Both the position numbers and the translations under genes were made by a program. Shown piece after piece: positions 56,541-64,000 of a DNA stretch of 64,000 nucleotides (positions are counted from its first letter, which is position 1; each line of letters begins with the position of its first letter). The stretch is from the NCBI GenBank assembly GCA_012931725.1, contig CM022945.1, forward strand, positions 151,663,583 to 151,727,582, in the 5' to 3' direction. The notes under the pieces were generated by a model, which saw nothing but the letters and a program-made list of their open reading frames with translations, had not been told where the DNA came from and ran no database searches. Origin of the DNA: Litsea cubeba. Taxonomy: Eukaryota; Streptophyta; Magnoliopsida; Laurales; Lauraceae.

Positions 56541-57948
56541 GGTATTTTTTTTTTCAAATACAGTAAGTAGTATCTGAACAATCCTTAAAACCAATGCATG
56601 CAATTAATTTATAATGCTTGTTTATAGTATTCATGGTGTTTATTTACTATTTATTATCTAGTTTGATTTATTTCTTTTGAATTGAATTTATTAATAATAT
56701 TTATATGAATGGATCACAATAATTAGAATCATAAATTCTAAATTTAAACCCGAAGTTCACTGATCTATGGACCAGCGGTCCTGAAAGTTTGAATACTGAT
56801 ATGAACCTGTAGATTCATATCCGTAAATCAAACTTAATGTTTTTTATTCAAACCCAAATAAAATATATTATATAATAAGGCCATGAAATTAAGCATGAAG
56901 ATTTGACCAGAAGTTCTGATCTATGCATAAAACATTGTTAGACTTAGAAGTTCTATTTCAAATCTAATCTGAAGATTTGAGAAGTTCTACTTCAAACCTG
57001 AAGATTTGACAGAATCGGAAGTTAATTTTAATTGATGCGATGAACCCTAACTTCTAAATCATGGACTAAACTTGAATGCTAACATGTGGTATGAGAGTCA
57101 ATGGGTTAATTGAATTTGACTTGGATAGCCACTTTCCTATTCGTTATCACTTTTGATCTCACGTCAGTGAGCTCGGTATACTGTTTTATGACCAGAACTC
57201 TCTGAGTTTTTGCATATCCATTTTGCATTGTTTTTGTTTGTCTTCTAATATATGGGCATATGAAGACAATGGCTTGGAGGGATCCGTTTTGCTTTAGTGG
57301 GGTTTTGATCATAAAGTCTTTTTCCTCTGTACAAGCGCCACATTGCATTATAGTTGCCCATATATAAGATTCTTTGATGACAAGATGATGGTTGGGAATA
57401 GTTGAATAGTAAATGCTTCGCTGAATGTAAGGAAACAAATAAAATCATATATTATTCTAATAATCGCATAGATTATTCTAATAATCGCATAGACTCCTTG
57501 ATGCATATATCGGACTATGCACCGTGGTAAGGATGCACGCTTCTCCACTTTGTTTTGTTATAAGCATGGGCCTCAAACCCAAATTCTTGGATTTCATATT
57601 TTTGAATAATCAATCATTGTTAATCACATAATTCAAGTTTATTATGCTCGTGTTTTTATTCAATTAATACCAGCATATTTTATTTTAGGGATTTTTATCA
57701 AAAAAGTGTCTGTATATTCGTATTATATGAATTTAACTACAAATACGTTCAAATGCTCATATTAGTGTTCGTACGTTGATTTTGGATGGTTTTACCCCTC
57801 GTGTATCGAACGACGTCATTTTTATTTTCAAAGTCGCCCGCACACGCCTTCTTCTTCGTAACGAAAAAGAAAGAAAGGAGAGTTTGTTTTGTTTTTGGAG
57901 TGTGAAACCCTAAATCCGGCCCTCTCTCTCTCCTCTCTCCGTTCCAAC
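56541..57948. other. Intergenic sequence, no gene seen
   Basis: The part 56740-57060 has recurrent wording (gaagatttgac, agaagttct) suggesting old retroelement sequence. A short direct repeat attattctaataatcgcatagact lies at 57450-57497. No coding sequence is supported. Confidence 0.5.
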
Positions 57949-58150
57949 TCTGACTTCTCCCTCCAGGCCATAAATTCCAGCCACGTCGCCCTCCTCCTCT
58001 GATCTGACTACTTTGAGCACTTCTGCTGCGATCGCACCCTCTCCATGGGCATGCATGAACCTTAACCATGTGTCGAAGCTAATCAAATGCGTCAGCAACG
58101 ACGACATCATCGACGATGCCGACACTGTCACCTTCATTTTCGAAAGCCCC
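57949..58150 (+). pseudogene. PCNA gene fragment (proliferating cell nuclear antigen)
   Basis: The translation reads SDFSLQAINSSHVALLL, stop, SDYFEHFCCDRTLSMGM, then after a frame change NLNHVSKLIKCVSNDDI and DTVTFIFESP. This is the first domain of PCNA, the sliding clamp for DNA polymerase. The stop (58000-58002) stands where plant PCNA has arginine. A 4-bp duplication of catg (58054-58057) shifts the frame. The first ~35 residues and everything after FESP are missing. A splice donor gtactc at 58161 suggests the fragment keeps an exon end, so it came from genomic DNA, not from a processed mRNA. Confidence 0.9.
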
Positions 58151-58290
58151 CGTCCCGTCGGTACTCTCTCTCTCTCTCCATCTCCTCCATCTTCTTGTAT
58201 TGCTTTGTGTTTTGTTTGGATGTTTGATTTCTTGAATCATCAGAGCTTTCTTGAAATTTTAACATACAAGTTGTGAAAATTTGTACGTTT
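58139..58290 (+). repeat. Duplicated PCNA exon-end/intron-start segment, first copy
   Basis: The segment gaaagcccccgtcc...tactctctctct...tgcattgctttgtgtttt...gatgtttgatttcttgaatcatc...agctttcttgaa...gttgtgaaaatttgta recurs at 58933-59125. The second copy has a much longer CT tract. Confidence 0.9.
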
Positions 58291-58932
58291 TGTCTATGTT
58301 ACGGTCAGATTTGATTTGGATCATATGGTAAAGCCTATTGGACATATGTTCTGTTATCCGGTTGTGTTTTCTTTCTGAAATTGTTCATTTTTTATGGATT
58401 CATTGACCTTTTCATTAATTAGTATGTTGTTTTGAATTATTTTTCCCTTCTTTGGATATGATTTAGTCTTTACTTTGCAGAAATTTGGTGGTTAGGGACT
58501 CTGTCTTTGAATTGCTGATCGTTTACCATCTCCTTTGTTCTTTTAAATCCCATATACAGAATTGGCAGTCTAGATTGTTTCACTCACATAATTCCTCATA
58601 AGTATATTAAACTACATAGCAAATTGAACTGTGAATTTTATGACGGAACTCGTTTTGAATTGACATTAGTACTATGCCAGAAACATGTTTCCTGTCAAAC
58701 AAAAATAGCTTGTGAATGCCACTGTAGTTTAAATGATGATTTGATGACTAAATTTAAATCCTATCAAGTAAAAAAAATATTTGCAAGAAACATGCAAATT
58801 TTACTGGAAAGTGAAAACTGCTTCAGTATTTGTGTTTTAAATATGGCAATGGTTTGGAATATTGTATGGTGTCCATGTACAAGTGTCATTTGCTATTGCT
58901 TTTTTACCCCTTTCCATATCACCTATAGTACT

Positions 58933-58949
58933 TTGGAAAGCCCCCGTCC

Positions 58950-58995
<46 letters not shown>

Positions 58996-59125
58996 CTCTC
59001 TCTCTCTTTTTCTCACATCCATCTTGTTGCATTGCTTTGTGTTTTATTTTGATGTTTGATTTCTTGAATCATCGAGCTTTCTTGGAATTTAAGCGGAAAG
59101 TTGTGAAAATTTGTATGTTTTGTTG
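58933..59125 (+). repeat. Duplicated PCNA exon-end/intron-start segment, second copy
   Basis: It repeats the segment at 58139-58290, about 790 bp downstream. It starts ttggaaagcccccgtcc and includes a (CT)20 tract at 58953-58992. Confidence 0.9.
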
Positions 59126-61114
59126 TTTATTCAAGGTGTGGGAGATTAGAGTGTGAGAACTTGTGAAACCTGTGGAGTTGTATTGCCCGGATCTAAGGAT
59201 CTGTGGATTGGAGGTTTTGTTGAACAATGAGGGCTAGTTCGTATTTATTGGTATTGAATTGCTACGGTTTCTTAGCAATTTTTTTAGTGAAAGTGGTGGC
59301 GTGAAGGATCAGAAGTGAAGATTTGTATGGGGGCAGTTTGATAATCTCTTATTTGATTTGAAAGGATAATTCATGCAATGCACAGAGGTGAAGATCCCTG
59401 GCCAGTGATTTGGTAACATCCCATTTGATACGATAACGTCCCATTTCTACAATGCTGCACACCACCAGATCGAGATCGCATTGGTTATGGTTACGGTTAA
59501 AATTCGACGTACCATATCAGCTCTCTCGTTGCATCCATCGGGCATCTCTCAAAGTTTCTGGTAATTCTTTCTTAACATTTAAATGATCGATTTTGTTGAA
59601 ATTATATGTTGTTGTTTGGGTGATTTCATTTATGTTTGTTGTTGTCGTTGTTTATGCCCCTCCTCGATGGTTTGATCCTAAAAATCAGCTAAAATCAAGT
59701 CCTCAATTGTTGGAGGCATAATGACATATATTTCATACTGGAGAGTAGTATTTCATGAGGGCTCATTCGTGTGAGGTCATTTACATATGTATGTGATATT
59801 TAGGCATGTATACGTTTGTTTGCAGCAAATATGTGAATGGGATGTGAAAATCAGTATAAATGGGGCTATTTTCAACATAAAATTTTCGCATCTATCACAC
59901 CTCCCACACTAGTATTTCATTTCTTGGGAAAGGGTTGTGGGTATCAAAACTCATCCCCTACCTTCTTCCTTTTTTTTTTTTTTTTAATCCTGTGTGTCCA
60001 AATTGGTAATTCAAACCATTCTATCTACTATATTAAGCTAAGAGGTTTTCCCGATTTTCCCCTACTATTTTGACCGCTCTCTATCGTATTTTGACTAATA
60101 AGATGGTTCTCAAGAAAGAGAAACAAAAAACCTACCCTCACGTCGTCACGTTCTAACCCAACCTTTTTCCTGCAACTCCCTCCACACTGCGATGTTGTAC
60201 ACGGTAGAAACGCTGCAACCACTCAAAGGAAAATGCTTCTCAAATCTTCATGCTCCCTTTCATCTACGAATATCCTCTCTGTGTAAATCGAAAAAAAGGT
60301 ACATGACTAATCTATATCATTTCAGACTTTACTCGCTGTTCCTATCTTTTTGATGCCTCAAAGTTTCACATATACCCTCATATTCTCTGATTTATTGTTT
60401 TTATAATGAGCAGTCCTTCTCAAATCATCTTAGCAAATACATCCATTCGTTTCTCAACAAATATATCTGTGGTAAGTATAGGGTTCTTCCAACCTTTTTT
60501 TCTTCATCAAGTTATTTCGATTTTGCAATTTGGAACGAGATTTTGAGATTTCTTCTTTGCTTGCTTGGTTGGATATTTTGAGATTTTGAGTTTGCTTGGA
60601 TTTTGTTTCATTATTTTTACTGGTTTGCTCTGTTCTTTGACTTTGGGCGTTTCGATACATGTTATAAAATGAGGATTATAGAATGTTTTTGTTATTTGAA
60701 ATGTGGATCGGATGTTATGTGGTAGGGTCTGGTGGAAGTGGTTTGTGGTTTGCTCTGTTCTAAGACTTTGGGCATTTCGATACATGTTATAAAATGACAT
60801 TTCGATACATGTTATAAAATGCGGATTAGGTTCTGTTTTTGTTATTTGAAATGTGGATCTGATGTTATGTGGTAGGGTTTTGTTGAATTGGTTTGTGGAA
60901 ATTTTGAGATGATCCGTTGAAGTAAGATCAATTCCTTCTATAAGATTATAGGGTTTAGGGAATCCTTAAAGTTAACACTGGGAAGATTATATGAGTTTTT
61001 TCTCTTTTCTATTTTAAGTCAGCAATTTAAGAATGAATTAACTTCTACAAGAGTTTGTCTTTTTTTGCCCAAGTTTTTGGGTTTCCATTCAAGTTCTCAA
61101 GGATACTATGGGTA
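59126..61114. other. Intergenic sequence, no gene seen
   Basis: No coding sequence is supported. The stretch holds a tandem duplication at 60622-60897, listed separately. Confidence 0.5.
60622..60897 (+). repeat. Tandem duplication of ~125-150 bp with an inner 24-bp duplication
   Basis: gtttgctctgttct...ggtggtttgtg-like units run 60622-60747 and 60748-60897. The second unit contains catttcgatacatgttataaaatg twice in a row. Confidence 0.9.
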
Positions 61115-61119
61115 ATCAT

Positions 61120-63182
61120 TGAAAGAACATGCGATACAGATCTGAAAGTCTCATACCAAGAGACATCCATGGCTGATTTGTAACAAAATTTTTTTTATAA
61201 AATCTGATATGGGCAGCGCAGATCAGCCATATAAATCGCATAAAAACTCCATGGTTTCATGATCAACAATTGTATAAACAAAGGAGATATAAGAAGACTA
61301 TTACCTTGATGATATGAAGACTTCAAATATCTGAAATTAAAGATCTGAGAGGGCTGATATCATATCTGCAATCAGCAAAACAAGTTGCTGTAATTTTCTG
61401 CAGCAACTATGCAATCCGTCTTCTCCTCTATTCCACTTCCAAATCTGATTGGCTAAGATTGTGGGATCTAAATATAGATTTCTTGAAGGGTTTAATATTC
61501 TGAACTATGATGTATGGAAAAAACCAGACCTAATGCTCACTTCAAGGAGGAAGAAGAAGAAGCCTGGGCGTGTCTTCTTTTTTGGGTGTGGACGGCCAAG
61601 GGAATACATATCCCTTTTTATCATTGCAAACCTAGGGATTTCTTTCCCTTAAAACATTTTCCTACTAATCCTCTTGGACGCCCCCAAAAGGAAATACAAT
61701 GCTAAGATTTACTTCCTTCTAAGTTCTCTCCAATTAGATAAGGAGAATAAAAGGAATATCCTATAAACTTAGCAATTAGTTACCTTAGGTGTGCAACACC
61801 TACTAACTTTTAGTTTCTAAAATAAAAAGGAAACTTTATTATAGGAATTCTTATCAAAAGATGAGTCCAACCTTTCCAAGTAAAGATACCTACTCAAAGT
61901 TGGAAACCTCACACAAGGAATTCCCATTATGGCCGACCCACATGATAATTAATCACACCATGGCCCACAAGATAATTAATCACACCATGGCCCACAAGAC
62001 AATAATTTAGCTAGAGTTAAATTCACGTATGCCATCAAAGGCCTATTTGAATTTAAACTCAAAATTATTTTTCCACTAAAATAATTCAACCACATATTAT
62101 CTAAACAAATTAGGAAACCATGCCAATATAGGAAAGTGGCTAGAGGAGGGACCAAAAGACATATTTGCCCTTGGCTCCCAAAATGACCAAAATGTCCATG
62201 CTAAACCCATAGGAACATTAAGACCATTTTAACCTTAACTCATTCCACTAAAGAGTTATAGTTGAACTCCAGAGACAAATATTTAATATGATTTTAAGCT
62301 AGTCAGAAAGTGACAGTCGTCTTCGACCTACTAAGTGAAATGACCAAAATGCCCCTCTATGTAACATCCATAATCAAGTCAGGTTATCAAATGCACTATC
62401 AACCTTCTCGATTACATCTCAACCTTAGAACTTCATATCCTTAACTTAATCATCATCCGGATATCATTCTCTTGGTCCAGGGAGCGACCCACAAGTTCAA
62501 TATCCATATGGAACATCCATATACTAAGATCTTAGATTTTTATGATTAATCAGATAATTCTAAGGGGACGATCACTCCATCACTAGATGGCATAGATTCT
62601 TTATTGCATCTGCACGTCCCAACTAATCAAGCCCGAGCACCCAAAATACAGAGCTGTTGACCCATGTGAAGGATCTCACCCATAGTGAATTAAAGCACAA
62701 GAACTCGACTTCGTCAGTTCATCCACAAATGCTCAAGATTAAGAGCACTGGTCACTCAGTAGCATGAGGTGACTAGATCTCTCTCAGTGATAGTACTATT
62801 TTAGAGATCACACCTACAATGGTCTTGTTCAATGCATGACATATGCACTAATGAGATAAATCCGGAAAAGGCCTCCTGTGACTTAGGTAAGTCACCCTGA
62901 ATAGAGGAGAGTATCTCACTATAACTTACACCAAGATGAAGTGCCCAATTCCATCTCTCAGTTATGAACAAATTTATTGTTTCCAGTGTCCATGAGTCAG
63001 ACCTATCTGCGTGTAGCCACTACACACCTAATTCATTTACTAGAAACAATGGGCCTTACACAACCATACATATATACATGTTTAAAGAGAAAAGAGTCAT
63101 TCCATTAAATAACCAGTAAATATCCAGTGACAAAAGATGAGAGTGCAGCTAGTGGGCTTTAGGGCATACACCAGTCCCAACA
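61120..63182 (-). mobile_element. Solo LTR of a Copia element, minus strand
   Basis: On the minus strand it begins TGTTGGGACTGGTGTATGCC (at 63182) and ends CTTTCA (at 61120). The duplication atcat lies at 61115-61119 and 63183-63187. There is no internal region. A 29-bp tandem repeat (cacaccatggcccacaagataattaat) lies near 61940-61995. Confidence 0.88.
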
Positions 63183-63187
63183 ATCAT

Positions 63188-63796
63188 GAACTCTCTAAAT
63201 TACAAAAAAATGGACCACCAATGTATTTACAGCAATGGCCTGTGCTAAATTACGAGAATCCAGAGTCTATTTGATTGGAAAAGGAAATATGGATCCGACG
63301 ATCGACAGTCAATCAATAAATCACCACCAAACGTGAAAGTGGTGGGGCCCACTTTTAGAACATCATTGATATTGGGCAAACTTTAAACCAACTTGGTGGC
63401 CTGCAAAAAGAGTCTAAAACCAAGTCTCAGCAGAGCATGGTTGGAAAGACAGTCACAAACTGAGATTTTATAATTTCTGAACAGAGAAGGATCATCCTAG
63501 AAATCACACCAAACGTGTGGTCCAGATCACTTAATTATACATGTGAATTCGATTGGGATGGCAGAAGGTAGTGCCAACTGCAACTGAGACTCCTCGACCT
63601 GGTCCCTTTTTAGCCGTCTGATCTTAAGATGTAGGGAGGAAGAATCAGAAAGTTTTCTACTTTGATAAATTGTTAGTTGACTAGGGCTTTTATTGGTTTG
63701 GCTGGGTATATTTTTTTTTTTCTTTTCCATTCAGTTGAAGTTTCATAGTGATGTGTTTTTTTTTTTTCACTCAGTAGAATTGTTTTCCTCACCCTC
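63188..63796. other. Intergenic sequence, no gene seen
   Basis: Only short unsupported frames and two poly-T runs (63710-63721, 63758-63769) are present. Confidence 0.5.
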
Positions 63797-64000
63797 TGTC
63801 ACGACCCCAAACCCGAGGGGCCGTGAGAAATGATTGATTGTTTGGGAGTTTAGTGATGATTATGTTTCTCCCAAGATCCGCGTGTGTGAGGATAACACGT
63901 TCCAACACATCTTGAATATTTTTGCGGAAGCTTTCGTGGCGTTGCGACCCGAAGTCCGTGGCCATCGGATTCCGTGTCGCACTCAACCCAAGCATATAAT
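63797..64000 (+). mobile_element. Left end of a further LTR, cut by the window end
   Basis: TGTCACGACCCCAAACCCGAGGGGCC at 63797 is a typical start of a long Gypsy LTR (compare TGTAACAACCCGACCCGCC at 4133). The rest lies outside the window, so neither length nor duplication can be checked. Confidence 0.55.

Noticed and set aside
60030..60290. Possible Helitron start (tctactatattaagctaagagg)
   Set aside because: The start is only similar to Helitron ends, and no CTRR end with a hairpin was found downstream.

Overview
The window is nuclear DNA of a flowering plant. It is repeat-dense intergenic sequence with no intact host protein-coding gene that I can support. The evidence is plant Ty3/Gypsy polyprotein of the Tat type, Copia LTRs of the SIRE type, a CACTA (En/Spm) transposon, and decayed pieces of two plant genes: a lectin-type receptor kinase and PCNA. 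The species cannot be named from the sequence. I saw no rRNA gene, tRNA gene or CRISPR array.

Layout. 1-2362 is the 3' end of a SIRE-like Copia element (internal tail, polypurine tract, 1.9 kb LTR). 4133-7021 is a 2.9 kb solo LTR with 5-bp target duplications. 7795-8190 is a minus-strand receptor-kinase pseudogene. 11359 to about 39025 is Gypsy element A, which has three later insertions. A non-autonomous Copia element (12552-20565, duplication gtcac) sits in gag. A solo LTR (23241-25007, duplication aaaac) sits in the reverse transcriptase. A CACTA transposon (25447-32392, duplication ggc) lies between reverse transcriptase and RNase H, and holds the terminus of a second CACTA and a transposase-family gene. 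A has lost its 3' LTR. 39026-44871 is AT-rich intergenic DNA with a TRIM-like element and homopolymers. 44877-56037 is Gypsy element B, un-nested, with duplication caatg on both sides. 57949-58150 is a broken PCNA exon, 61120-63182 is a minus-strand solo LTR (duplication atcat), and from 63797 another LTR runs off the end.

Elements A and B are relatives with the same order: LTR, primer-binding site, gag, protease, reverse transcriptase, RNase H, a second archaeal-type RNase H, integrase, a tandem-repeat block, then a gene on the opposite strand. The second RNase H and the antisense gene place them in the Tat group. All frames are broken. Most premature stops match glutamine or arginine codons in the sister copy, as expected from C-to-T decay of methylated DNA.

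The most interesting part is the antisense gene downstream of pol (52809-54989 in B, 36468-38648 in A). In both copies it has a TATA-like box, a leader intron, a domain resembling the plant 'putative gypsy type transposon' family, and a coiled-coil part split by a small GT-AG intron at the same place. Between pol and this gene each element carries a different, unrelated minisatellite (58 bp in A, about 79 bp in B).
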